From Syngnathus acus (Eukaryota; Chordata; Actinopteri; Syngnathiformes; Syngnathidae), in the NCBI RefSeq assembly GCF_901709675.1, contig NC_051089.1, positions 9,793,476 through 9,857,475 of the forward strand: a DNA stretch of 64,000 bases. The letters are read 5' to 3'. The notes under the pieces are model-generated. The model was not told the origin of the DNA, searched no databases, and saw nothing but the letters and a program-made list of their open reading frames with translations. Positions 1-51,800 of this stretch are shown here, in pieces (within the stretch, counting starts at the first letter, position 1; each line of letters opens with the position of its first letter). A program made the position numbers and the translations under genes.

Positions 1-1432
1 ACTTCCTTCTTTGTAATTCTGAAAAAAAAGGTAGCCCAGTTCTAAAACATGATGTAAATATTTTGGAGGCCAATAATTGGGTCGAGACAATGCGTTACAT
101 GCATTTTGCTTGCAGTCACAAGTGCTTTTGAGTTACAATCTGCAAAGTTAATGATAGTCATGTAAACTTAACATGCTTGCAGTGGATCTCAAGTGGCACA
201 TTTTCAAAACCAAAAGTCTGTGGTATTACGCACGTTTGCTTTTGTTTCCACAACCTTCAAAGGACTTATTCTTTTCATGTCTTCTAGCTGAAATAAACAG
301 CCACAAACCAAGCACCATCTATAGCAATCCATCACATTCTCCCTAGTTTTGGTTGGTGCGTGCGTGCGTGCGTGCAGTGCGCGCTTGCAGCGTGACATCA
401 CTAAGGAGGTGCGTAGGAGAGTCGTGGCTGTTTTGAATGTAGAGAAGAAAAGAGTGGAGCAAGGTCGATACCGTCAGTGGAAACGAGACAACTTAACCAA
501 GGCGAGATCCTAATGTGTGTAGAAAATGGAGCCTGCTGTATTTTTACATGGCTTCTCTGCGAAGAATTCCAATTCCAATTGAACAGGTGGTACAGTGTTT
601 TTATTGCATATTGTAATATGCATTGTATCAAACTGACACTTTCATTAATGCGACTGTTTTATGCGCTTTGTTTTAAAGCACTATAACGGTGCTTGCAGGC
701 ATCACAATCTGTGGTGTTGCCAAAATAAAGTGCAGTCCTGCACGAACGAATGCTTTTCAGTTGAAGTGATGCAACGTAATGTAATATGCCGATGAATAAG
801 TTGAAGAAGTGGGTTGTACAACTAAAGCCGATTTGAATCACAATTTTGAGTGCTGTTGTGGTTCATTTTGGAATTCACTGCACAATTAGGGATGAATTTG
901 TCATTGTCTTGGACGAGCTCGCGCATTGCCTAGTCACATAATAAAGAATAGCGTTTTTTTTTGGAGTGGCACTATGATTTTAAATGATCTAATTAAGAGC
1001 CTGTCCATTCTTCAACCGTAAATCGGATTTCAAAATGTGATCAAGTTGGCACAGTGTTTTAATTTCTTGAGCAAAACTGTGCTGAAGTTCCAGTCCTGAA
1101 GATCAGTTTTGTTTTGGTAATCACGTGAACACCTCACCGGTTAGTTGGAGAGGATGCTAAGCAGCAGTGCTCAGGGGACCGTCAGACTAGAAATTCCAAT
1201 GGGAATCATGAACTTCAGTTGCAAGTCTCTCGCAACCGTATAAAAAAAGCACCACTGCAGAGCAAAACAGTTCTAGAGTTAGTGACACAGAAAAACAGTC
1301 TGGTCAGTGAAGTCAATATAGATACATTTGGAAAATGATTCATTGAGTCACTTTTAACAATGTGTCTGAGACCAATGTCCAAAAACTGCCATTTCACTCA
1401 CATGCATGTCACGTTCTCGTCCACGTGCACAG
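1..1432. other. rnf111 intron (5' end outside window)
   Basis: Noncoding intron upstream of the first visible exon. It has a short (TGCG)n run at about 357-376 and otherwise AT-rich unique sequence. The small open frames here have no splice context or family match. Confidence 0.7.
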
Positions 1433-9968
<8,536 letters not shown>

Positions 9969-10452
9969 TGCTGTTTGATTTTTTTTACCCCCCGCCCCTC
10001 CCATCCGTGCCACGTGTCTCTTTCTAACGAACACTTTAGTTTCCATATTCATCTTCATTTCCTCCTGAGTACTGCAGTCAACCAAAGAAGGCAATGAATA
10101 GACCTGCGCAGCTCCACTACTAGGAACATCTTGACAGTGCCGGCTATCACTTCTCCATTAAGAGTTTATGTATTTATAAAGCTTTTATGTAGCTTTTGGA
10201 TTGTTTTGTTATATTCCCCGCCCCCACCTCCCTCCTACCCCGCATGTTTCCTTGCAAAATGCATTTGTTTGCACATTTACCCACGGGCTTAAAGGCAAGG
10301 ACAAGTTGCTCTTGTAAAGCTGCGAGGCCTCGCTTTACTAGACTAGAATGTCAGCCTCCACAACAACATGGCAGAGTTCATTTTTACCAATCATTGTATT
10401 GAATAGTTTGTTTAGAGGATGTGGATTTTTAGTGAAAGATGTTTTTGTTTTA

Positions 10453-10458
10453 AATAAA
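10453..10458 (+). terminator. rnf111: rnf111 proximal poly(A) signal
   Basis: AATAAA within TTTTAAATAAAGAAGC, about 485 bases after the stop codon. It may give a shorter 3' UTR. Confidence 0.45.
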
Positions 10459-11032
10459 GAAGCATTCCTAGACGTTCCTAACTAGGGGAAACTATGTTTA
10501 ACAAATCAGCTGCTGTATTAGTGCACATTCACATACTTGGACACAGTATTTTCTCAACTTACGCCCCACAACACGCTAGTCGCATCTGTTTCACACAGAA
10601 AGAATGTTACACAACCCTCGTCCAGAAACAGGGCTTGTAGGTGCGCATGCGGGTGGTCACATCACGGATAGATTGCTCGACGGATAGCTAGATGGCTACA
10701 TATAGTGTCCCCCCCCCACACCCCAACCCCTCTGTGTCCGTAGTTGAGCATCAGCTGTGCGAAAAGATGACACGCTAAAGTGTTCACTGGCATAAAACTT
10801 GCACAAGAGAGAGAAACGGCAGGATTAGTTGTGATTACGACGCCATGTTGAGGCCATGTATTTCCACTTTGACTATGAAACCCCGTTAAAAAAAAAAAAG
10901 AAAAATATTTTGAACGGAGTGATGAAATGCAGTACTTAATGAATCAAAAGCAGGTATACATGCTCTCATCACACACCCTTCAAAGGCACCAGAAGCATAT
11001 TCTGTGGGATTTATATTAGTTTAAAAAATATT

Positions 11033-11038
11033 AATAAA
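11033..11038 (+). terminator. rnf111: rnf111 distal poly(A) signal
   Basis: AATAAA followed about 20-40 bases later by a GTGGTGTCATTTTTGTTC-type GU-rich element, the usual layout of a vertebrate cleavage and polyadenylation site. Confidence 0.6.
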
Positions 11039-11054
11039 CTTGGATAACTCTTAC

Positions 11055-11790
11055 TCGGAGTGGTGTCATTTTTGTTCTTTGAGGAAAATATGTATTTTTG
11101 TGTGAAATTGAAAGGGTTGAATTTTTTAAATGGAAAAAATAATCATCACGGCCACTAAAACAAACAAAAACACTGCTCAGTAACTGGGAGGCATGTGGGA
11201 AAAAAAGTCTTCATTTCAATGGGAATGGAAAATGTAGGAATTAGGGCAGAGGTGTCAATTTTTGTCGCGGGCCACATCGTAGTCAGTTTCCTTCGGAGGG
11301 CCATTGTTAATAATGCCTTATATACAGTATAGCAGTGGCGTACGGTGAGGCTCATGACTGGGGAGGCACTGACGTCACCCCCCGGTAAAATTTGTCCGGC
11401 ACCTAACCGTGTCACAAAAAAGGTTGGGGAACGCTGCTCTAGTGGCTTATTCGTTATTTAATTTAAACTATTTTAATTAAAATCTCATATCAGCAGTCTT
11501 CACACATAAAAACACTCAATAAAGCACATGAAATCAAAAACTTGTTTTCGATCGTACGTACCACTCCGTTCTGAAGTCCCGTTGTCCGAATCAAACTTTT
11601 TAACTCCGTAGTTGGTCTTCCTTTACTGATGACCTCCTGCTTCGACCGAAAATCGTTTGGATATGTAATCCTCCATTGTAAAACGAAATGTAAAAACGGA
11701 AGAATTAAAAAAAAACGAATGTAAAACGAAACACTGAAGGTCCTCTTCAGGTACACTCATTGGAAATAAATATATACCCTGTTCAACAAT
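11055..11790. other. rnf111-myo1e tail-to-tail intergenic region
   Basis: The 3' ends of rnf111 (+) and myo1e (-) are only about 0.7 kb apart. The gap is filled mostly by degraded interspersed repeats. No cyclin B2 gene is present, although CCNB2 lies between RNF111 and MYO1E in human. Confidence 0.6.
11245..11445. repeat. hAT-type transposon debris
   Basis: The segment has the wording of common fish nonautonomous hAT elements: a gaggtgtcaat...gcgggccacatcg...ggagggcc block, a cagtggcgtacggtgaggct block and a ggttggggaacgctgctct end. Several elements appear nested or abutted, with no clean terminal repeats left. Confidence 0.5.
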
Positions 11791-11796
11791 ACATGC

Positions 11797-11802
11797 TTTA
11801 TT
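11797..11802 (-). terminator. myo1e: myo1e poly(A) signal
   Basis: TTTATT on the + strand, that is AATAAA on the - strand, about 1.33 kb after the myo1e stop. It is the first canonical hexamer I see downstream of the stop that would fit a vertebrate 3' UTR. Confidence 0.45.
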
Positions 11803-12183
11803 TAAAATAAAAAAAGTTTCATTTACTGTCTTGTATTGCACAAGGATGCTTTTGAACCATCCAAGATCCAAAGTGATAAGTCCCAGCAGTTGAGAAAGCA
11901 ATTTGGAGCACATGTGGTTATTTGGTCAAACATAACCCAAGTGAGGAATGCGAAAGAAAAATGCAACTTGCAGTGCACAAAAAGAAAAAAAAAAATACCT
12001 CTGTGAACACAAAACAAGAAAAAAAGAATCACCGTCGTGTGTGAGAGGAGCCTTAAAGCGACCCTGTGAGTATTCAGACTAATATACAACAATTCTTCAT
12101 TTACTGACAAAACGACGCTCTTTGTTTGGAATGTCATCGGAGCATTTACTCTATATTTGATATCCATCTTAAGGTTTACGTTC

Positions 12184-12491
12184 TAGTATCCTCAGTTGTC
12201 CACCAGTAAGACGTTTTATACTGCTGGTGCCTTTTTTGGCCTACCAGGGCGACCTTAAATTGGATATCAGATTGCAATTAGTAGGACATTTCCCAACACT
12301 AGTAGGGAAACTTTGGCATACTAGCAAGACAACTAACTATTAGAGAAACTCTGCACAAGATTAGTGTGTGAAAACGTGACTGGGCAGTTTTACTAGTGTA
12401 CCCTAATCAGTCCTCTAGTGCTCTGAGTTGTCTTACTAGCAAGGACAAAGCGTGTTACTCGTGCAGGTTCTAGGAGTAAATGCTCAAACGG
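12184..12491. repeat. ACTAGT-rich interspersed repeat, copy 1
   Basis: It contains the shared core GGTGCCTTTTTTGGCCTACC (12225-12244) and the shared tail block TTGTCTTACTAGCAAGGAC followed by AAATGCTCAAACGG. It lies in the myo1e 3' UTR. The family is defined by comparison with the other copies in this window. Confidence 0.6.
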
Positions 12492-13130
12492 CATTTCATT
12501 TGAACACAAAGAGAAAGGGCGCTCAACATATAATTGTGTAAAAGTGTAAACAAAATCCCGTGGGCCTTCATGACTTGACTCAACAAAGTGTGTGTCCAAG
12601 GTAGTAGTACCTGTACTGATAAAGTGCTAACACACCACAGACAGCGTGCTCAGGTTACAGTACACACAGAGATGCTGACTATCTTTGGTCTCTAAAAACG
12701 GTATAAAATCACGACTTAACATCCATTCCCTGCAAGCTTTACAATTACATAATAAATATGACGCCATCTTTTAGTTAGGAATCATCTCACGGTAAGGATT
12801 TAAAAAATAAAAATCATAAATCACAGCCTGTTCCCAGATTATGTGTACTGTAACTTTGAAAGGGTTCCTCAGCAAAAAAAAGGTGATCAGGACAGAAAGC
12901 ATGTATAAATACAATAAATAATTGTGTGTGTTTTTTGTCCGCACTTCCGAAAAGGACAAAGTTGTCCCTCTTGTGTTGGGGAAGTTGACTGACAAAGAGA
13001 GTTTACATTCATGGATTATGCAAGGCAGTAGTGGAGGATTCACCTAGAAATCCCACAGTGCTTCTTGACGCTCCACCGGGAGGAACGTCATAGGAACTCC
13101 TTCATCCTGTCCGGAGGTCCGTCCGTCCTT

Positions 13131-44067
<30,937 letters not shown>

Positions 44068-44070
<3 letters not shown>

Positions 44071-44340
44071 CTTCAAAGCAACTGCGTTCTCCTTCCCCGG
44101 CGGTCCAATGCTGTGTATGTTTAGAAAGAGTCAACTTTGCAGCTGCACGGCCAAAATCCAAAACAGACGGCAGATATTTCCGATAGTGTCCGTCTGTCCG
44201 ACACGCGTGGATGCGGCCACTTCAGCTGTGTCCTCCTTCCATCGTGAGCACTGACGTCGTCTGATCCCTTTGACAGCAAGAGGCGGACTAGTTCGAACTC
44301 GGATCAGCAGGGAGCAGTGCCTGAAAGAAAAACACAGGAA
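44068..44340 (-). promoter_or_regulatory. myo1e: myo1e 5' leader and promoter-proximal region
   Basis: The ATG (44070-44068) sits directly against the intron 1 donor (ATG|GTGAGT). Upstream sequence is GC-richer. A possible splice acceptor (ACACAG before 44110) suggests that the ATG exon may be 44110-44068 with a further leader exon upstream. A CRE-like TGACGTCG lies at 44252-44259. The transcription start is not determinable. Confidence 0.4.
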
Positions 44341-45387
44341 ACGGAGCCACGACGGTCCAATCAAATGGTGTCGAGCTTGAATGCTTATTAAATATTCATG
44401 AAGTTAAATTGCGCATGTGCAACTTTGAGACATAAGCTAATATTAAAAAGTACCGTACTTTAAATATCCTACGCACAAAATTCACTGAAGATTATGCTTC
44501 CTCATTCGCATAATGGTCGCTTATTAATTTTAGTATTTAGTTTTTAATTGTTTTCAATTTGTTTATGAGAGTATGGAAGTTAATGTGAACTCTTTGATAT
44601 GACATGAACCGTTTTGTAAATTTGTTGCGCGCTCCCCAGTCACCGCACAAGGTCAACATACACCTGAGATATTAAAATATATTTAAAAATATATTAAAAT
44701 AAAGTACTTGGAAGTGATATCTGATAGGTTTGCATGATTATGAAGCTGCAGATAAAATCACCAATTGTAGAGATCTTCCCCCGTTTATTGGCGGAAACCG
44801 CTACAAATTGCAAATGAACAGCATGAGTGATAAACGGAGAGCACGTTATACCGCAGTATTTTATCGCCATCTAGTGGAGTTTTATCGCAGGGCATACGGA
44901 AAATGTGAAAAATATTAGAGAACCCTTAGTTATTTGTATATAGTTATTACTGTAATATTTTTCATCTTTTCAGTTTTTTCCATGGTCAAATATGTAAATT
45001 TGATCATATATCCGGGGAGTGTAGATAGAAGAGACTGAACTTAAATACTATAATAAAAGAGAACATACAGCTTCTCATACTACATAACGTTTAAAACAAC
45101 ATAAGGACGGCGAAAGTGTGACGAACACTGACGTTGTTGCTTGCAACGTATAAATAAAGTCAATGTTAAAAAATAAAAGCACTGTCAAAGTGTTCATGGG
45201 AGTTGTAGTCCACAAAATATATACCTTTCGACTGTTTATGGTTTCTTTGGACTAGAAACGACAGTTGAATGCATATATGTTACAGCATAAAGCCGTAAAT
45301 ATCTGTTCAATAAATGTAATTGTCAATAAACTCATCTATTTGAACTTTTAAGTGCATGTGAGCTTTTGATACGCTAGCACTTGAAGT

Positions 45388-45437
45388 CCGGAAGTAGGGC
45401 GGGACGTCGCTGCTTAGTTTCCAAACATGGCCGCTAA
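45388..45437 (+). promoter_or_regulatory. mtmr10: mtmr10 core promoter candidate (ETS, GC box, YY1-like)
   Basis: CCGGAAGT (45388-45395) is a perfect ETS/GABP site, GGGCGGG (45397-45403) a GC box, and AACATGGCCGCTAAG (45423-45437) resembles a YY1 site of TATA-less housekeeping promoters. The tight order ETS-Sp1-YY1 suggests transcription starting near 45400-45430. No TATA box is obvious. Confidence 0.5.
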
Positions 45438-45471
45438 GCCGTTGACTGCATCTTCTCCTGCGTTCGGCTGA
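45427..45471 (+). other. mtmr10 leader uORF
   Basis: ATG at 45427 opens 14 codons (MAAKPLTASSPAFG) and stops at 45469-45471, well before the main ATG at 45883. The ATG lies inside the YY1-like motif, so it is translated only if transcription starts upstream of it. Further short uORFs follow in the leader, for example one opening MEESRCPSKTFV near 45694. Confidence 0.4.
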
Positions 45472-45882
45472 ATTAGTCACACTTTGAGGAAGTCACTGGC
45501 AGCTCTGGACGTCGGTAACAGGTGGTTACGAAAATGTAGACGCCCGTCGGAGGCCTCTCTATTTTCCTAGCAAACTAAAGTTGTGAGAGTTTATTATTTT
45601 CAAACTTTTTATGCTTTATGCTAACGTGCGAGCTAACGCAGACATCCCAACATTAACTTGGGACAACTTTTTCTACGAAGCGGCAAGCCCGAAATGGAGG
45701 AGTCTCGTTGTCCTTCGAAGACGTTTGTGTGAATTTCTTTTCTAAGGACGCCTTGGGCTCAGCCTTGAGACGGACTTTGACTTAAAGGCTCATTTGATTA
45801 TTATTTTTTTGATTACCCTCCAGTGGACGCTAGCTAGTCAAAACGCCCATTAATAAGAACTTCGACAGGGCGGACATAAACA

Positions 45883-48800
45883 ATGTTTTCTGTCAAACCC
45901 ATGAAACCTACCTTCAAGAGTTATCTTCCTCCTGTGCAGGTACATGTACACAACACAACACAAAAGTTCATAATCTTTTTTCTTCCATGTAATGTGGGGA
46001 ATTTCGCAGATTCCCAAATGGATTGCATGCACACTTTCACTTGCAAACCGTGGTGACACACTGATACATTTTGGTAAATGTAGAAGTAGTGATTCACCTG
46101 CCGTGCATAAGTACATTTCAAATCAAAGCCCATGTTATGGATCACCTGACGTAAGGTCATAGTTGGGGAATATATTGTTACCTCGTTTTTAATACAGATT
46201 CGGATATCTGGCAGAATAAAATACCTTTAGCTGATTAATATAAAATAACTATGATGATTTTTTAGTCCCCTAATGTTTGCATAAATACAATGTGTATATA
46301 TCTATATATATGAATAATAGGTGACATTTTTGACTGTTTTACAATACTTTGGTCTTTGGTATTTACCTTAACAACTGAGAGATGAACGTACAGATTTCTT
46401 TGAGGGGTGGCAGAATTTTGGGGTCATTTTGAAATGAATGTCATAATTGATATGTTGTAATGTAATCAAAATTATTTTTAAAAAATGGCAGTGTGTACTG
46501 TCTAGGAGGAATCTATAAAACGAGTTTCACTATTTGACTTGAATTACTGGTTTTCATAGTTTTTGGTGCACGGAATAAACAAATGTGTAGCCAAGATGGT
46601 TAGGTTACCATTCAAATAAATGATAATGGTATTTGTTTTGGAATCATTTGACGCCTCTGCCCATATAAGACTATTTGGTCAAACAGAGGGTTTGTACAAA
46701 TTTGTGTTTGGGGGGGCACCTCTGTCCGCATGGCTTCTCTTTTTATGGGACTCTATAAACAAAGTTACAATTCTCATGACCTACATTGTAATGTCACATT
46801 TTTGCCATCATTCAATAACCACTGACTGCTGGTTACCATGTTTCCTGTTTAGAGTGATGTGAAGAAGACCATTGAGCCCCCGATTAAAAAGTTGGAGCCC
46901 AAGCTACTTCCCGGTAAGCCTGCATAGATGGCAAATGTCTCCTTAAAGTCCCCAAGTGGATAATTACAATACCTGCACCTCACTTTCCCATTTTGTCATT
47001 CAAAAATCAACTTTTCTTTGATTAGTCAAATGGATAACCAGTGGAAAAATCCATTTAAAAAATATTTGATGGCTGCAGCTTGTAAACAAAATTCTATCTG
47101 ATCTTGTGACATTTGAAATACTTGTTACAAATAGTTTTTGAAGAACAATTACTGCGAAGCCCTTGTCATGAAAGTTAGTTTCATGTGTCTTTCTTGAACA
47201 ATTCAGTCTCACGTGCAGCTCATTCATTAACTGGAGTTGCAGAAGTGTTTTCAATTCTAAATATAATTCTGGTTTAGTGCTGACCAGATGACAAGGGACC
47301 CTGAAGGGAGTGGCTCAATGCACCCTTTGAACTAAAACTTTGTGTTGTGCCATTTTGAGTAATCAGTCAAAGGTGAAATACCATTTAGAGGAATAGATCA
47401 AATCAAAATGCTTTATACTTGCATAATGCATTCACATGGGTTGAAAGTGACCAGTAACAAAAATCTAATTTCCGTAAATGATTTACCGCAGCTTCCTGGT
47501 TCAGAGAGTGGTCCTCTACATAAAAAAAGCTTCCCTTTTTTTAACGTGCATGTGCAGCATACATGTCATATAACTATAATGTCATATGATTACTGTGATC
47601 TGTCCTCTGGTTAACAAGCCACAACAAAAGAATGGGGAGGGGAATAATCGTACCAAAAGCTGCACCCTGAAGCTCTTAATTAAAATAAGTTTAACATCCT
47701 TTTCAAATGCCCCCTTTATTATTTTATTCTAAAATTTAAATGCATCTGATTCCAGGGGAGATCGTAGTGAACGAGGCAAACTTTGTGAGGAAATGCATCA
47801 GTGTTGAAAGCAGCCAAGATGACCTGTGGGGGAAGTTGATTTGTACCAACTTTAAGGTTTCCTTCATCCCTCAAGATGCCCCATCCAAACCAGTAAGAAT
47901 AAAGTTGTTTGGTGCTCATGCATTGTACTTGTTGATAAGCTGTAAGAAAAATAGTACTATCTGTTTTTCACAAAATAGCAAAAGGGTGAATGAACGACTC
48001 CAAATGGCCTGCTGTCTTCCCACTTCCATGTCTGTTGTGTGTTTGAACTGGGAATGAGGAAGTAAACTTTCCTGTTCTTCATTGTGAAGTGAAAACATGC
48101 GTCATTTCCACCGATGCCGCAGACTGTTGCAGAGATGATGAAGCCGAATCCAATTGTTGTGGATAGAGTCACACGTTCTGCTTCTTGTTTTGTCGCTCAG
48201 AAGTTCCAGCTGTCCCACCTGCTACTCGGAGAGCATGACATCCCCCTGACATGTTTAGAGCATGTGGTAACAGGTAAGACCGGTCCCTACATTGGTTGCA
48301 ACAATCTTGTTTTGTTGCAGCTGGCTCTTGGTATGACTGTCTGCTCTTTAGCTGTTGTCTGATCTACCCTCTGATAACAAGTGATGCCAGCACAAAGGCA
48401 GTGTTTTGCATCCGATTACGAATTAACCTTGTGTACACATCTCACTAATGGCTTACAATGCTGGCCCCACCAAGCGCAGAAGCACGTGTGCTCTAATGAT
48501 GAGGCACGTTTGTTTCATGCTCACACATCGGGGCTTTGTCTGAATCCAAAGGACGTTATCAGGCCTAACTGTGACTGACACCAGATTGTGTTTTTTTAGT
48601 TGTTTTCACCGCTCTACCTGTCTTTGTGTTTTATGTTTTACCCCCCATTTAATGAAATTCTCAGCTCATACTTTTATTGTTTTCAGTGAACGATACAAAG
48701 GGGAAGAAGAAAGTTTTGGGCTTAAATCAAAAGCTCAAGTTTAACCCCACTGAGCTCATCCTTTACTGTAAAGACTTGCGAATCATAAGGTTCTGCTTTG

Positions 48801-51800
48801 ACGAGGCCGGGCCTGAGAGTGCAAAAAAGGTGAGTGATTGAACTTTGTCTTGGTTAAAAAAAAAAAAAAAAAATCAACCCTCTGAAAGGGTACTCCAAAA
48901 TCTATAGAACAGAAATGTACATTTTCATTGCTTCAAATGTCCAATACAGTGTAGCCTTGACTTCCAACAACCATTCATTCTATGGTTAGACTTAAATCTC
49001 AATTTACAAGCGTCTCAAGTTGTGTTTTGCCGTTAAAATGAATGGCAATTTGCATTGTGTGTTTGCAGCTAGCGGAAAGCAGAGCTATTTAAAAAAAAAA
49101 AAAAAAACTCGTAAATCGAAAAAATAAAATTGAAAAAATTAATTTTAAGTTGAGGCATCACTATAGTCTTGGTTTGCTTATTATGAAATTAGGAGCGAAA
49201 CTTTTTTTTTTTTTTTACAGTGGACAACACTAATACATCAAGATTAAAGCAAAATGCTCCAGTTCTATTGAATTCATAACAGAGCTGTACACAACATTAG
49301 AATTGGATTGCCTTGAGCTACATTTACAATAATACAAAAGGTTCCTAAAAAACTGAAAAAGTCTGGTGGGAACGACGTATTTTGGGTGTCTGCAGCCATG
49401 TATTTCTAACTACAAGCATTTTGCTTCGACATCATGCAAGTGGAGCTTAGTGCTGACTGTCCAATTTGTGCACTTGCTTCCTCTGTACATGTCAAAGTTG
49501 TATGCTGCTGCCCCGTTCACTTCCGGACTTCTGCGTACACACACAGCTTTAGTGCCATGGCCACTTCCTCAATGACAAGATGAGGATAATTATAACATTG
49601 AATTACTTTTTCCTCAGCAATAGGCACAAAATAAACGTTTTTGACCAGTGCAATTCAGTTATGTTGAAGAAAGAAAAGAAAAAAAAACTTTGATGGTTGG
49701 CTGAGTTTACAAACACCATCTAACTGAATGGTCTCATGGAAAATAGCCACATTTTCATCCTCTCTATTAGACTAGCTGCAACATGGAAGTTCTAGAATAA
49801 AAATGTATTAGCCACTCCTCACTGCTGTGGATATTTAGGGACACAATGTTAGTAATTACAGTGTAAAGTTGAAAAAAAGATAGCCCTGGCCCTTTTTCTC
49901 TTTACGACATATGGAATTAAGCCAGCCTATAATAACTTATTTTGCTATAGTAAATTACAGAGTCGGGTACTTCCTTACGCACGCACGCACGCAGGCACAT
50001 ACGGGGTGTTTTCTTTGGTGTCCTCATGCTTTTCACAGCTTCTCTACTGAATGGCCTGCTTTGTGTGACTCCAGTGCAATCCTGAGCAAAAGGATTGGTT
50101 CCCAGGTCACTCTTGTTCTTGTGTTGGAAGCATTTAAATTGCCTTCATTGTATTTTTTTTGTACTCTGAATGAAATTGTCCTAAAAATATGTATGATTCA
50201 CAGTACAGTATGATTCAGTCATTCATGAGCACATCTGTTGCCCTTCTCTTCTTGTAGGTTTGTCTCGCTATTGCTCACTACTCCCATCCAGCTGATCTGC
50301 ACCTGCTCTTTGGGTTTGAGTATCAGGGAAGGCGGTACCATGAATCCAAAGGTTCCAAAAATATATTTTCGTCATAATGAAATATTACTAAATGTGTCTT
50401 CCTCATACATGCAAATGAGATTGAATGTCTTTGTTTTCCAGCTGAGCGACTCAACACGCCCGTCCGGCGAGGAGGATTACAGACGCCTATTTTTGATCGA
50501 CGTTCTGAGTGGGATCGAGAGATCAAGAGAACGGGCGCTTCGGAGTGGAGAGTATGCTCCATAAACGAGCTTTACAACATCTCCTCAAGGTTTGGGCTGC
50601 TGTTATTTCTCAAGTGCAATGAGCGTGAAGGAAAGTATGCCGGCACCTCCTAGAATTTCATTGAAAGTCCTCCCTGTAGTCATACCTGGTATATTTTGGC
50701 AAGACCGTATATTTACACTCTAAACTGTTTTGCTCATTTCATTAGCGGTTCGCTGTAATGCACGTCTCCATTTGACAGGAGGTGCCGCTGAGTCCCGAGG
50801 TGACCTCATAGAGGTTGCATTGAAACCATTGTCCAGTATTTTTTGCGCATGTATTGTTTACTCCTTAGTAACGTGACACATGAAATGACTGAACAATGTA
50901 CTTGATTGAGCTAACGCATACTTGCATGAACAACAAACACTTTTTGAGGGCATACATTTCGTGACTCATTGTGCTTTTTTTTCCTGCTGGTTCTCAGTCT
51001 TCCAGAGTACATTGTTGTCCCAGTTTCTCTAGCAGACCAGGATCTTAAGCAGTACTCTATATTTTTGACTGGCAACCGGCTCCCAGTGAGTATCATTTCC
51101 ACTTGACGTGCTGTTTGTCAAAAAAATCACAGGCAATGATTTCCATTTGAGTTCCCAGCAAGTTGAGCCATTGTTTCCTTTGCTGTAGCTTTGGTGCTGG
51201 AATCATCGTAATGGAAGTGCTCTTGTGCGGATGGCCAGTGTGTGTGACCCAGTGCAGCAGAGGAAGATTGAGCAGAGGTAGCACACACTTCCAATTGTGC
51301 ATGGATAATCTAACGACGTATATCTTCATTCATAACCACTCCCTATCTATTGCCTCTTTATAGGGAGTTTGACATTTTGTAGTGCTGTTGGTTTAGTGCT
51401 TTTTCTACATCCTCGGTGTTGTGTTGTTTTTTGTGCTAGGATCATCACCGCCATTACAAAAAGTCATCCACAATGCAGTGAAGTCTTCATTTCGGACCTG
51501 GACAAGTGTCTACCCAGCATCCAGGACATCCAGAGTTCTTTTGTCAAAATCCGACAGATCTGCGTCATAGGTTAGCCTTGTTACTAGGTCCCATCTGGAC
51601 ACAGAAGGAATTCGTCCGCATTCTTGTGTTCAGTTTAGATTCCAAGCGTTCTGTTTTGATTATGTGCAGATCCTTTTGAGGAATCTGAGGAAAGGTGGCT
51701 TTCATCCATTGAAAACTCACGATGGCTTGAGTATGTCAGGTATGGAAAGAACCTGCCAGCGTCTGTGGTCGTACTTAATAAACTACCCGAATGTAGAAAC

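Larger units (their letters stand above)
9969..11055 (+). other. rnf111: rnf111 3' UTR
   Basis: Noncoding sequence after the TGA at 9966-9968. It carries two AATAAA signals, at 10453-10458 and 11033-11038. The second is followed by a T/GT-rich stretch and is the likely main cleavage site near 11055. An alternative shorter mRNA would end near 10480. No other gene is visible inside it. Confidence 0.7.
11780..13130 (-). other. myo1e: myo1e 3' UTR
   Basis: Noncoding sequence between the stop codon (13131-13133) and the likely poly(A) signal. Its middle (about 12184-12491) is a copy of an ACTAGT-rich interspersed repeat. The 3' limit is inferred only from the AATAAA hexamer. Confidence 0.5.
44341..45882. 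other. myo1e-mtmr10 head-to-head intergenic region
   Basis: The start codons are about 1.8 kb apart on opposite strands. The middle (44400-45350) is AT-rich with no gene. The mtmr10-proximal 500 bases are GC-richer, with promoter-type sites and leader uORFs. Confidence 0.6.

Noticed and set aside
44730-44918. Short gene between myo1e and mtmr10
   Set aside because: The 62-codon frame lacks splice or promoter context, and the segment contains a CGCCATCTAGTGGAG-type fish repeat word.
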